DNA of 33,405 bases from Elysia marginata (GCA_019649035.1 BMAT01009677.1:66063-99467); one strand, 5' to 3'. Shown: positions 20,128 through 31,881, numbered from the stretch's first letter. Program-made: numbers and translations. Notes: generated by a model from the sequence alone, not told the origin.

Positions 20128-20280
20128 AAAGTGGCCGGATATTTCCATCATGTCAGGTGAAACCATCGTCGCCAGATAAAAACAGCAGACCAGAGCGATC
20201 AGCACGATTAGACGAATCTGTGGAATTGTTTTTCTATTTTGCATTCTCCTTCGGCCGTATGGCTATCGTTGTGTTTAGAG
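20128..20280 (+). CDS. Weak candidate exon, unidentified
   Basis: A long pyrimidine-rich tract (20083-20113) precedes AG at 20126-20127, after which one frame is open for 50 codons to AGAG|GTATTT. The peptide is SGRIFPSCQVKPSSPDKNSR, then PERSARLDESVELFF and FGRMAIVVF: basic, then hydrophobic. The frame has two bases before the first codon, so it is not phase-compatible with the donor at 16955. It is reported because splice framing and composition agree, but chance is quite possible. Confidence 0.2.
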
Positions 20281-20368
20281 GTATTTTTTTAAATAAATAT
20301 ATGGTGGTGGACTGGTGGTTAGCGGTGGTGTGAGCATTTACTTTGAGTATGTGTATGTGTGTAAAAGA

Positions 20369-20411
20369 GAAATAGATAGATAGATAAATAGATTGAGAGA
20401 CAGACTGACAG

Positions 20412-20468
<57 letters not shown>

Positions 20469-20512
20469 GACAGAGACAGAGACAGAGACAGAGACACAGA
20501 CACAGACAGAAG
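20369..20512. repeat. Compound GATA / (GA)n / (GACA)n microsatellite
   Basis: AGATAGATAGATAA units, then (AG)n over 20416-20460, then CAGAGA and (GACAGA)n and (CACAGA)n to about 20511. All three overlapping frames (RERE, SLSL, SVSV) are repeat artefacts. Confidence 0.95.
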
Positions 20513-20554
20513 GAGAAGGTGAGGGGAGGGTGTGAAAAAAAATTACTTTACCCC

Positions 20555-20605
20555 AAACAACAACAAAAAAACCCCAACAACAACAAAAAACAAACAAAAC
20601 CAAAA
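20555..20605. repeat. AACAA-rich simple repeat
   Basis: AACAACAACAAAAAA words with a CCCC interruption. Low complexity. Confidence 0.7.
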
Positions 20606-21470
20606 ATGGATAGCTGAAACCTAACAGTAGAACGGTATGCTTATAATAGGAAAATCTCTTAAGTGCTTCTTTTTTTTTTATTCCGTCTCAGTAAACTAAT
20701 CTATAATTTCGTCATTTTTTATTCATACTTATCAAATCATACTCTACACCTACTCTAAAAATAGATTCGATGTGTGAAACTGAAGTCTAGAAACATTAAA
20801 CCTCGACGTGTAGAATATTGAAATGTAAGAAAGTATAAAAGGATATCATGACTATCGTAAAAGTAAACAATTTGAAATAAACGGTGTGCACCTAAATTTT
20901 CATAAACAAACATAAGAAGATCGAGAGACAGAAAAAATGTAGAGGAGAAAAGCGAGAATGGGTTACAGAACCTGAGAGAATGAGACAGAGGACCTGTGTG
21001 ACGTTGACGGACAATGACAGCAGAGAAAGCATGATTTTGTGTTTTGGGCATTTTCGCTACTTCACAACTTTATTATTGAGATTAATTTTTAATTGAACCC
21101 AGAACTTTATAAAATTTTTGAGCTAAAGAATTTACCGCCCCGGCTTGTCACTCTTAGTTTAAATCTACCACAGTTTTCTATCGAAATAACGAGAATGGCT
21201 TGTTAGGATAAGTGTCTCCTATTTTGAGCTGCTCTTCCTAGTACCAAAAGTATTGATCCTGGAGAGGATGAATGTAAATTAATACGCTGATGTGGTGGTA
21301 TAGGATCAGCCAGCTGTGAAGAATGCTGTGTTAAGCTAGTGTTTCCTTTTTGTATTAGAGGGAAATCAATGATGCGATACTATGAAGTGTTATAAAAGAT
21401 AAAACAAAGCTTTCATTAATGGAGGAATATTTATTGCTCTAAAATGTACAATGACAGACAGATACACAAT
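20606..21470. other. Non-coding stretch
   Basis: Nothing supported. The 98-residue minus-strand frame at 20755-21051 has no motif and a Phe/Ser/Leu-rich make-up expected of AT-rich DNA. Confidence 0.5.
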
Positions 21471-21581
21471 AATAAATAGTGGAGGCAGCCACTGCGCAAT
21501 CATATGATTGAAAGATTTTGGAGGTATGAAATTAGCAGTGGTGAATAGTAGCTTTTGCGGTGGCTGCCTCAACTATTTTTA
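21471..21581. mobile_element. Small inverted-repeat element (MITE-like), copy 1
   Basis: Arms 21471-21492 and 21560-21581 pair with 19 of 22 positions matching, including a perfect 11-bp GAGGCAGCCAC/GTGGCTGCCTC core. The interior carries AGGTATGAAATTAGCAGTGG (21522-21541), repeated exactly at 26344-26363 with a further 18 bp of similar sequence upstream, so it is a dispersed repeat. No ORF of note and no clear target duplication were found. Confidence 0.55.
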
Positions 21582-23779
21582 TTCAAATTGCATAAAAATA
21601 GATGTATCTTCGTTTCTACTTGGCGTTCTTATATGGTTAAAACTTATAAACGTAATAGAATCACTAGTAGTAGATACAATCTAGGAAATGTTGATATTAT
21701 TGCAGTCACATCTCATGGCCTCGGGTCTAGGTCATGAATGAACCGATTCTATGAAACTTAAGTAACGCTTTTCTTTTCTCTCCATTTTCTTTATTCCTCT
21801 ACCCATAGTTAGAAGAAATGATGATGAGTAATATTGGTTAAAATATAATTCTAAGAGTAATCTGTAATATGGCCATATAACATACTAGATTATTCAGATC
21901 TAGTTTTCTACAAAACTGATTCTGTTGTTCTAGGATAAAATGATGCTAATCCTTTTCTTCGTTTTCTTTGATCACGACACATTAAACTATAGGTATTGCT
22001 GAAACTTGTTTAGTTAATTCCAATCAGCGTCAGTTTTTTTTTACATTTTACAGAACATTATTTCAAGTTGTTCATACCGCCTAGGCGTTATTGTCAATCG
22101 CCTTTGATTTCTATGAGTTCTAAAAATTTAGCAGGCATTAAGGCCATTTCTCTCACGACGTTTTTTAAAGAAGTTTTTAGCTCTTCTATATAAAACACTA
22201 AACCCAGCGTTGAGATTCAATTAGTAGGTTTATTAGAGAAGCACACTTTAGATATAAAACAGTGGAAACCCAAATACCAGAACAGACAAAACAACCCTTG
22301 CTTTTTTTCGCTTAAACCAAGCGTTAGATTAGGCAAAAAAGAAACTTCATTACTGTGTGGGCGTGGCAATACTTGGCACGGTATAAGGATCTCATGGAAG
22401 CTATGGGGTTGTCCATCATTTCAAAGAACTGGACCCAGCTCACACAGTTTGGTCAAGAGCCACCAGACGGGTCCAGGGGATGATGAACTGATGCGCCTGA
22501 CCAAAGAAAAAAATTACAGACTGGTTTCATTTCCTGTCGCTACACTAAATCTTCTAACCCAGACTTAACCTTTTTATTGTCTTAGAGAGCAAGAATCGTT
22601 TTCTTGTTGAACCCCACGTGTCTTTTGCGTTCTCTTCTTTTTCAGGCTTTATATGCTAGAGAAAGATCAAATTAATGTACGTTTTATTATTCTTTTTAGC
22701 TCTCAGCTTTTTCATAAATTTGTTCTCTGTTATATAATTTGTTTTCTTGAAATCACCAGTAGTGGGTATAGAGAAATGTAAACTATAATGTATAGTTGAC
22801 TTTTATCTTCTAATGTAGCTGCTTAGCTCGATAGAGATATCGATATAATAGTACTATTTTGGAGAAAAAGAAAATGTGTCCAACTTAATAGGAAAGTTGG
22901 AAGAGAAACAATCTTGCGTATCCGAGGTTTACTATATAATTGTTGACAGTCGGAATTTAATCACTGTTGTAAGTGCTATCGTTTATGAGAAAATATCTAA
23001 CACGGAGAATTCTGACTTACGAGAAATACAAAAGATAGTTACATTTGAAGAATGGATACACAGACAGACATAGATTCATGAATTGAATTCATTAAAGATT
23101 ACAGCTTTTGTTATCTTGAAAGCTAATAAAAGTAAAAAGAAAATTCAAACATCTCAAGCTCTTTCTGGGAAAGAAAAACAAAGGACTAACCTTCACGCTC
23201 CATATTTTATGGTTTCAAGTCGGAGAGGGAACACACGACACCATTTTGTTGAGATAGTTTTAACCTTAAAAATTTAAAGTGTCAAGGATTTTCCCCAGCC
23301 CCTGCAGCCTCTGTTGACAACAAACTAAGCTGTGCTCCTGACGGTGGTCGTTAATAACCCTTTCTCATAGGAAAAACTATAAATTGCTTTTCAACAAACA
23401 ATAAGTATATTCTTACACAGTAACTCTAGGTCTTATGATGAACTAAAGAATCCTAAACATGCAATGTAGTTCACCATCGCATATTTTAAGTGGTTTAAGT
23501 GCCTTTAATTTTTCGCTTAAGAATTTTTTAAAGCTTAATTTTAAGAATAACGTCGTTTTTACAATAAACTGATATATAAAACGTATCGTGTTTTCTCTTC
23601 TTTTTATGCTACACACAAATAAGTTCTCTTTCAACCCCCCTCCTTCCTCACACACACAAACCCCTTAGAAAAAATAATGAAACTTATTACTGCGGTTTTG
23701 TAAAATAATTCTGTAATGTAGAGTTTTCCTTCAGAGGTCATGCTAAGCTGCATAAAATAAATTATAATGAAGCAGTAAG
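21582..23779. other. Non-coding stretch
   Basis: No gene supported. A more GC-rich patch at 22360-22500 has a short frame KELDPAHTVWSRATRRVQG reminiscent of nothing I can name; it may be a degraded repeat. Frames at 22876-23073 and 23083-23277 lack motifs. Confidence 0.45.
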
Positions 23780-23804
23780 AGAAAGAGAGAGATAGAGAGA
23801 GTTA

Positions 23805-23863
<59 letters not shown>

Positions 23864-23872
23864 TGAGAGAGT
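23780..23872. repeat. (GA)n microsatellite
   Basis: Pure (GA)20 at 23811-23850 with imperfect purine flanks on both sides. Confidence 0.95.
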
Positions 23873-24194
23873 AGAACTAAGTCAAAAGCAGCTCATAACT
23901 TAGACAACATAAATACATCAATACGAACTGACATCTTCCTCAACCGTGAATTGTCAAGGCAAGCTTTGCGACATCCGACTCATTTGGACGGTCGCAAAAA
24001 GACAGAAATGTATTTAGCAAATTGGACCTGGCAGTATACAGCGTGAGAGAGGGAGGGGATCAAGATATGCAGGAAAAAGAATTGACATAAGAAATGTATG
24101 TTAGGAATAAATGGGAGAAAGAGTCGGAGTGAAAAAATCGTGTGCAATAAGGATGGAAAGAGAATCAGAGGACAGAAGACAGGAAAGGACATAG

Positions 24195-24330
24195 AAAGAG
24201 ACATATATAGATAGATAGGTAGGTAGATGGATAGATAGGTAGATAGATAGATAGGTAGGTAGGTAGAGAGAGAGAGCGGGAGACAGAGAGGAGACAGACA
24301 GAGACAGAGACAGAAAGAGCGAGATAGAAA
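24195..24330. repeat. Compound GATA/GTAG/GACA microsatellite
   Basis: AGATAGATAGG, GTAGATGG and GTAGG units, then (GA)n, then (GACAGA)n. The three minus-strand Leu/Ser/Tyr-rich frames across it are artefacts. Confidence 0.9.
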
Positions 24331-25369
24331 AAAGAAGAGAGTAATACAAATAAAGAGACCGATAAAAATTGTGACATAGAGATGTCTATACATGCCGCTC
24401 AAATTAAATAAAGAAAATCCAGGGAAGAAAAAAAAAAGTTGAAACAGCTAAGAAGATCAGTGAGGAGTTCTTTTTATCCTTTAGAAAATATCCAAACTAA
24501 TAACTCTACATAAGAGAATATGATTTGAGTTTTTTAGGTCACTGTAATCTGAAAGCTGGCAGTGGTCCGGTATAATCATTATTTTCCGCTCAATGCTTTA
24601 CAACAAAAGTTATTGATACCCTGTCATGTATCCCATTGTTTTCCTGCCCATGCAGCCGTTTCTCCTATGTTATTTGTTTATGCAAGTTGTAAAACAGACG
24701 CTATGCTGCCTCATGATACTCATGATACAGGCCATGCTGAATATTATCACTTTACAACTATTTTAGTATTATTTTGTCTAGATGTCAGGTTTTTGCTCTG
24801 CATACTTGCCTCAATATCAGATCCGTACCACTGTTTTACTTTTATCTACTGCCTGGTTTTCTTCATTTTCGGTGTTGTTTGCATGTCTCTCTTTATCTCT
24901 TTCGTTCAGTCTCTCCCCCCGCCTTCCACCATCTATGCCCTCTTTTTCTGTCTCACCATTTTTCTTCTTACTACATATTTGTTTTCTTTTTAAAACTGAA
25001 ATCCTTATTTTATCGATTTCTGTCCCCATTGATTTAGGTTTCAATTTTTTTAAACTCTTAACCTGATTGCAAGTCTTTCTCAATAATAGTTTACCTCTTC
25101 TCTTTTTTGACATTTTTTTCGCTTTGCTGTTTAATTTCTTTTTTCCCTAACTGAAATTTCCATTAACTCTGCATTACAGCATTCTTCAAATTGTTTGCCC
25201 CTTCTTCTGAGGAGTTACCTGTAGGTGCCACAACTTTTTTGACGCTATTTGTATCGTAAATTTCCTGTTGATGCAGAATTATGTGACATGTGTTAAGTGT
25301 TTAAAAGAAATCTGAAAAGCTTAAACAAAGCGTCTAATTTTTTTTAAAATGTCCCCTTTTGTCCAGAAC
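24331..25369. other. T-rich non-coding stretch
   Basis: The longest ATG frame in the window (24562-24993, 143 codons) lies here, but it is Phe/Leu/Ser-rich and overlapped by open frames in the other phases. This is what pyrimidine-rich (TTC/CTT-type) DNA produces. I do not call it a gene. Confidence 0.5.
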
Positions 25370-25802
25370 TTAACCCTTTGTTGCATGGTGTTCACCACTG
25401 ACAGTGGACACGTTTTTGGAGGACTACCACAAATTACCCTTTACGAAAATAAATAGTTTTATTGCACAATAGCAATCTTGTGATACCACTTTTTATCTCT
25501 GGCAAGCAAGAGGAGCATACTCTTCCATTTTGATATTAAACATGTGCATATCATTTTGGAAGCTAGATCAGTGAAATAAAAAACCAATCTTCAACTTCAT
25601 GGCGTCCACTCAGGTGGACACAAAGTGTCACAAATCAGCAGCAGGAGTGCATTACGTCCACTTCAGTGGACAAACTAACTCCTAAATGATGGAGTATGAA
25701 AATTTTAACTTTATAAGTTGAATATTTATGCTAAAATGAGCTTACACAAAAAGTTTCATCCATATTCCAACATTTCTCTGGCCTTGTGCAACAAAGGGTT
25801 GT
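25370..25802. mobile_element. piggyBac-type MITE (non-autonomous)
   Basis: TTAA (25370-25373) is followed by CCCTTTGTTGCA; at the other end the exact complement TGCAACAAAGGG occupies 25787-25798, followed by TTGT, readable as a mutated TTAA. Terminal CCCT and a TTAA target site are the hallmarks of the piggyBac superfamily. The 425-bp interior has no transposase frame. It contains three palindromes of the GTCCACT...AGTGGAC type (25395-25407, 25604-25619, 25656-25671), plausible subterminal transposase-binding repeats. The superfamily call is from termini and target site. Confidence 0.75.
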
Positions 25803-26325
25803 TTAAGGCAAACTTATTTGATACAATATCGCTTTGAACTTTCAACTTCTAACGAGACTATTTTTTCTTTTATAAAAAGAACGAATGAATTTAAAACTTT
25901 TTACTAATATATTTGCGGCAGTATAAAAGATGAGAAATTCTGGTATTGGATTAGCAAAGCAGTGGAAGAATCTGGGACCCGTTTTATTTAAACACTGCTT
26001 AAAAATCTGCGAACCCTCAAAGGGTGAAATAAAGATTTACATTATCTTTTTTTTTCCTAAAAATAAGACTTTCTCATTCTAACAAGAGCCAACGTAAAAA
26101 GTGTAGCGACAATCCAAACATCATCTACAACAAGTTTGCAGCGCGCCAATCTCAGCTCCACGTCTCATAGAAGCAACCCATTCAGAATTCAACTAAAAAT
26201 CGAATCATGCCTGGTTACCATCTTTTACGATAAACTCTCTAAAACCAAGAGAACCTTATTCATAGTTGCTTGAAAATTATGCTCATATCAAGCATTGAGA
26301 TGACTTTATATACTAATGAAATTAA

Positions 26326-26395
26326 ATGATTGAAATATTGTAAAGGTATGAAATTAGCAGTGGAGAGAAGTAGGCTTTTTAGTGGAAATGCCCGA
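26326..26395. repeat. Dispersed repeat, copy 2 of the 21471-21581 element
   Basis: The first 38 bp (26326-26363) match 21504-21541 at 34 of 38 positions, including an identical 20-mer. Similarity continues weakly (AGTAGGCTTTT). A GTCTGCCTTTGG word near 26395 may be the remains of the right arm. Confidence 0.55.
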
Positions 26396-26510
26396 AATGT
26401 CTGCCTTTGGTAATGAAATTAAAGTTGATTTTCAGCCCTAAAACAGTAGGAAAGTGTTAGTAGTTAGCACTCAAACTGACATCCGTTACAGGCGGAGCAG
26501 GTTAGCTTAG

Positions 26511-26762
26511 CCCTGTGTATGGCGCTTAGATTCACTAAACCATTTCTTTGGAGAAGGAAAATATTCGGTAGAACTGCTTTGCGTCAAGTTGAAACAGCGC
26601 ATTAATGTGGACCAAAGGTTGAGAGTTTCATTATCAGAGGTGTTTGAATGGAGAGAAAAGTATAGACCTCTCCTTGAGACTGTGTACATGGGCCTTTACG
26701 CTGTAAAAGCAAATATTTCCATTAGGCACGTGTGTGCACATGAGGTTTCTTTTGAAAGATGA
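26511..26762 (+). CDS. Unexplained 83-codon open frame, possible exon or element remnant
   Basis: Open from after TAG (26508-26510) to TGA (26760-26762). It reads SLNHFFGEGKYSVELLC, VKLKQRINVDQRLRVSLSEV and FEWREKYRPLLETVYMGLYA, a balanced charged and hydrophobic mix unlike the low-complexity frames nearby. It has no useful ATG start, so if real it is an internal exon; TTAG| at 26510 could be an acceptor, and CGCT|GTAAAA at 26702 a donor. The acceptor lacks a pyrimidine tract. The minus strand is also open over 26507-26689, which weakens the case. Family not recognised. Confidence 0.25.
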   Translation, partial: PCVWRLDSLNHFFGEGKYSVELLCVKLKQRINVDQRLRVSLSEVFEWREKYRPLLETVYMGLYAVKANISIRHVCAHEVSFER

Positions 26763-28777
26763 GCTCAGTAAGATTCTATACCTTGAAGAATACGAAATGA
26801 AATTTCAATATAAATAGATAGTTTATTATTATTTTTTTGATTTTCGCAAGCATAGTTCAGCAGAGGTTAAAACATGACCTGGATGGCATAACTAGATCAT
26901 CAGAATCTGGTATACATATAATTATCCTACACCAGAGTGAACAGAAAAAGGCATTCTTTGTAACGCAAGTTAAAGTTTAAAAATTTTAAAACTCACCTCA
27001 CGTACAAAATCTGTTTAAAAAGGCCCAACATGCAATCTGTAAGTAGATCCCGATTAGTCAGTTGGCAATGCTTTTCAAAGCGCTTTTTTCTGCAATGTTA
27101 AATCTTGAGCCTTGTCGTCGCTCAAGTTCCATTGAAACATTCCGTGGACACGAATCCTAAATATACTTGCATCAGCTTTTGTTAAATTTTCAAGACCATT
27201 TTCAATTTTCGAAAGCACTAATAAAATAGTTCTATAAACCCTTTGATAAATAATTCATCATTCACTCATCGTATATATAGTCAATGTTTTCAAGATAAAG
27301 GGATCATCCCTAGTAAAAATACCAATCAATGAACGAAATACGAACATACGCAGCAAAAACACTAATAAACGAAGATACATATTTCGGATTTTCTTCAGAT
27401 ATCACCGTGTTTTTCTCTAACAAAATCTCTAACACAGATTAGGTCAGCTCTCTGCGAAAAGTTCTTTAAACACCTTTCTTTGTTTACCTTAGACGTCGGA
27501 TGATTGCCCGATAATCAGCAGTGTAATGCCTTGCTAAAACAACGCGCTTCAAGTTCTGCTCCTCTATGAATTCTAAAGGCAATCTGGTTTGTAATAGCCT
27601 GTCGAGGAATATATGGAAAGTGGATTAGGCTCCGTATAAAATCGCTCTGTACGTAAGAAAAAATTTGAGTCAGGCATTTATCAATGTCTTGTCAACTTGG
27701 ATATGTTTCTGTGTAAACAAAGGCGGCTTCTATAATGTTCCATTTCCATTAAAAATCCAATACTAGATTCAATGGCAGGATCAGCGTAAGTCATTTTAGC
27801 AAAAAAATATTTTGTTAGATATTTAATTGGCATTTACTTTACTAAAACTTAAAAATATTTATGGCACAATCATGATATCAGTTTATGTTCAAATAAAGTC
27901 AAAGCACTGCGCAGGACTGATGAGAATGAGACCAATATTGATAATTAACACAGCTTATTGTAGAAAATCTGGTGGCTTTCTTCGTCTTTTTTGTAATCAG
28001 TGGTACACTTTGAATCTAGAAGACTCGTACATAATGAACTCCAAGTTAAATCAATGTAGGAATATAAAGGCCCAAAAATACTACCGGTTCACGTATAAAG
28101 CAATCTATAAAACTTTCTCATTTAGCCTTACAACATGTGTATAATGTATTTTTAAAGCTTTTGAGAGCTTTATGCAAGAATGTATCGTTTATCTTCCTCT
28201 CACTTACAATTTTATCCGCAATTTGAAACTTAAATCAGCGGGAAATTCCGTTATATTTACATAATTTTATTGTAAGCCTAGGCCTTGAATACATTTTCCA
28301 CGAGAATCCATCAACATGATCGATAGTCTCATATTGTCCGTTCCAAGAAAAAAACACCGCAGGTTTTTTAGGCAGGAATCTATCAATTGCGTAATATGAT
28401 GTTTTCATATTTTGTAGATTTATTTAATGGTTCTGAGATAAATCTACCTATTGGTGGCGGAATCATGCATCAAAGGTGTCTAAGAGCGTTTTTTTTTAAA
28501 GCTGCGTGATATTTTTATCCTATCGAGCGACACAAAGAAATGCACAATCTGAAAGAAGGAATGGAGAATAGATTGTTTTCCCCAAGTTGTGACGTAGATT
28601 TAAGTCAGAACCATTACACTCTGTAACCCACATTATTATTTTAACAAACTTTTATCTATGTGGTAGTTTTTGCGACTTTTTTCAAATCTTCGTAACTTTT
28701 TTCCAAAATTATGGAATTACCCTTTTTCGTAAGTTGGCTTTACATTGATGGTATGCACATTGCAAAATGTTGTATTT
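26763..28777. other. Non-coding stretch
   Basis: No gene supported. The region 27490-27720 is of mixed composition with single forkhead-like (GTAAACA) words, but nothing demonstrable. The frame at 27827-28144 has no motif. Confidence 0.5.
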
Positions 28778-28928
28778 CGCTATCGAAATGGCTGACGATC
28801 CCGGAAGTTAGAGTATAACTCTCTTGTGCTAAGAATCAATGTAGATCTACGTAAATTAGGATCATATTGACTCATTGAACAAAAGAGTTCTACTCTAACA
28901 TCCGGGTGCGTCCGGCATTTTGATAGCG
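28778..28928. mobile_element. Foldback / palindromic MITE-like element with 50-nt arms
   Basis: Arms 28778-28827 and 28879-28928 are complementary at 42 of 50 positions; the loop is 51 nt. Arm segments CGCTATC, CCCGGA and GTTAGAGTA are shared without error. Weaker similarity may extend the arms further outward. There is no ORF. It could be a MITE, a foldback element or a small-RNA source; no target duplication was identified. Confidence 0.65.
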
Positions 28929-31881
28929 AGACGCTTTATTCACATAATATGCACAGCCTCGATAAACGTCATTTTTTTCTTCGGTTCGAAGAAGGTTGCT
29001 CTTTTCCAGCAGCGAGTCCGCATTTTCTTCAAAGTTTTAACTCAACCATTAAAATTAAATTACTTAAAATTCAAATTAAGCACAGTAATTTTATGTAATA
29101 ATATCAGAGATAAAAAGAAAGGTTGTGAAGTACAGCGTGGTTAACCTTAAAAAAAAAAACCAAGTCGATTAGACGAATTGAGTAATGTCTGAACTATGTA
29201 AAGTATGAAAACACAATGATGAAGAATAATAAAAAAAATTTGTAAAAATGTAATTTTTTAATGGAACGAATTTATCTTGTAAAGGTTGACAGCAAGTGAT
29301 CAAAGCTGATACTATTGTCGAAATCGCAACTCCTGTAATTTTTTTTCAAACTTCGCTAAATGCTCTTTTACTCGCGGAAATACGTCATCAATATAATCGT
29401 TATAACATTAAGTTTAAACCATCGAAACAAAAAAGCTCTTACACGTTTCCTTACCAAATTCTCACCCGATACATGGTTTAAAATAAGAATAGCCGATAAG
29501 TAGTATAGCGATATTACTGCCACCACAAAAAAAGTTATGATTGTGTTAAAATCTTTCCGCTCAAAGTATGTACCAATAATATTTATCACTTTCTCTCATG
29601 TAATAATTGCCTTTCATTTAATTTTTTTTCGTTAACTTATTCCCCTTTACGGTTTCATTCAATTTTTGTGTGTGCTTTTTTTTAGACTTTAATCTCGTTA
29701 TTCTAAAACGTATAAGCGAAACTCCGCCCCTCTATGGCCCCAACAACATCGGCTTAATAAAACAAGATTAAAAGCACTCTGTCCAAGATGAGTGTTTTTA
29801 TGATAAGAAGGAAGAAGACATAGCGTCATATTTTCTATTAAAATTTTACTGAGTTAAGGAAAACGCAGGCCAGCAAAGAATTGCGATCTTGTATCCTATC
29901 AATGGGACGTTTATATGCACTTGACTTTATATCCCTAACTCTTCGCCGATCATTGTGCTTCAGTTAGACAAATGTTTCTATTTAAAAAGCACCGCAGTTT
30001 TCTTAAACGCTGATCTATATACACACTGGTGTCGATGGTGTATGAAGTGCGTTAGAACAAGAACTCTTCGTCTGGGGTTTATTTTTTGACAAACATTGCG
30101 CTATAGTAGAAGTGTGTAAGGAAGCAAAGTGAAAAAGAAAAGTCTACCGATCACGACCAGCGCTCGACAACAATGTTATTTGCTCGACCGGTCTCTCCAG
30201 CGACCTTTAACAACAGCGATGTTGATAGATCGATATCACATTGTGAACTGGTGCTACCTGACAGCCTCATGATTTGCGCTTATGTTTAGTTCGCAAACAA
30301 TTCCGCAAAAACTGCCCTAGCTAGTGCATAATTCTGATATAAGCGGCACCAATCACTGCAAAGTGAAGGGGAAACATTTTTTGCGGAGCCCTCGTAGCTT
30401 TCAGAATTCTTTCACTGGTGATAGGTCAATGATGATCCTACCATTCTTTTTGTTTCTATCATGTGCTGAAAGTCCCCTGTAATTAAGCCAATACGATATA
30501 TTTGCTTTTAACCATCATCAATGGCTCAAACATATCAAAGGTAAATAAAGATGCAAGCTTGAATTTATTGCCACGAAACTCGCTCAAGTAGCATGCTTCA
30601 CTGCATCATGCAAAGCACACTATTGGCAAGAAATGTGGCGCACAATCGTTGGCCTTTAATTGACGGTGCGTCCTCTGAGCCTGGTACACTTAGCTGCATT
30701 TTCTGCGACGCAAAGCAGACTATTCTCTCACTTCTGAAAATATGATTAATCGTTATCAAATCTTTTTCAAACTAATGTTCATGCAAAGAAGATGAACAAA
30801 TCACACAAATGTAATTTTCTGAAACTAAAACTTGCTTTTTGGTCATCGTTCTCTCCCATTCCAGTCCTAGAAACTAAGTCTTGTAACATTTAGTTACGGA
30901 ACGGCTGTACTTAATAACCTTTTAATAGCACGCATTTTGAACTGCTGGCTTGGTCTAACAGAAGTTTTTTTTTTCTTTTATGGTCGATGCTATGTGTATA
31001 TTTAGTTAGCTTATTACCTGGTTCATGATTATATGGTTTATAAAAATGTCCAGAGAACTGTCATAATGCCATTCACTGCAGGTAGCATCCAGCTAAGTCA
31101 CATCGTTTCCGTGGTTAAATCTAGTTGTTTTTTTTTATTTTGGATGCTTTTGGTCCACCAACCTAGCCCGTCGGTGAAATTTGCCCTAAAATTGATCTAG
31201 TGGGGCTCTTTAGTACCAATGATATTTTACAGTAAAACACGTGACTCGTGAAGCTGCTCGCCTCATTTCTCGGTACGTGACAAGGTCGTAGACCATAAGG
31301 AACAGCTATGGCCAACAGGTGTAAAATTTGATTGTTTTAAATGGCAGGGTGTAGCTGAAAAGCTTCACACTTTGTCAGCTGATAAGAGTCACGTCAACAA
31401 AAACGCTGTTAACTTCTTAAGCATTAGCGCGTCACATAAGATACGAGTAATCTAATTAAAGCTAAATCATCTGTATGCGTTTTGCAATCGGATGTCGCAG
31501 CTTCACATTAAAAGGCTATAATAGCTTGAAAAATGTATTTTTTTAATCCGTTAAAAAAAGTGCCCCCTACAAACCTCGTCATTGAACCTTAACTTCTTAT
31601 CTCTATTTTAGTTTTGCAGTTTTTGTGTGGAGAAAGGCTTTTCACAGAATGCAACAATTTTAATGCGATTTTCACGAGAATGACCGTAAAAAATTGCTGT
31701 ATATGAGTGCGCCCTTTGAGTTTTAGGTTCATGATTGTTTTTATTTTGTAGAACCAGACACTGAAAATGTGATTTGTTTTATTAGTTGTAAGCAATCCTA
31801 GAGCTACAACCCGCCGTTTCTAAGACTTCCAAAACAAACCTCTGCGTCCATGTTGTGTATCCAGACTGAAAGGGTGGTTTT
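28929..31881. other. Non-coding stretch
   Basis: No gene supported. Sequence at about 30140-30700 is more balanced in composition and free of simple repeats, which is unusual in this window and could be regulatory. A CACGTG E-box lies at 31239-31244. Frames at 28920-29144, 29296-29589 and 31589-31795 show no motif. Confidence 0.5.

Noticed and set aside
20234..20617. Three overlapping SLSL/SVSV/RERE frames
   Set aside because: All derive from the compound GA/GACA microsatellite.
22360..22500. GC-richer patch resembling a repeat or LINE C-terminus
   Set aside because: Short frame KELDPAHTVWSRATRRVQG matched no family signature I could defend.
24562..24993. 143-codon ATG-less-biased frame, the longest in the window
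   Set aside because: Phe/Leu/Ser-rich composition from pyrimidine-rich DNA, other phases also open (24774-25066), no domain or splice framing.
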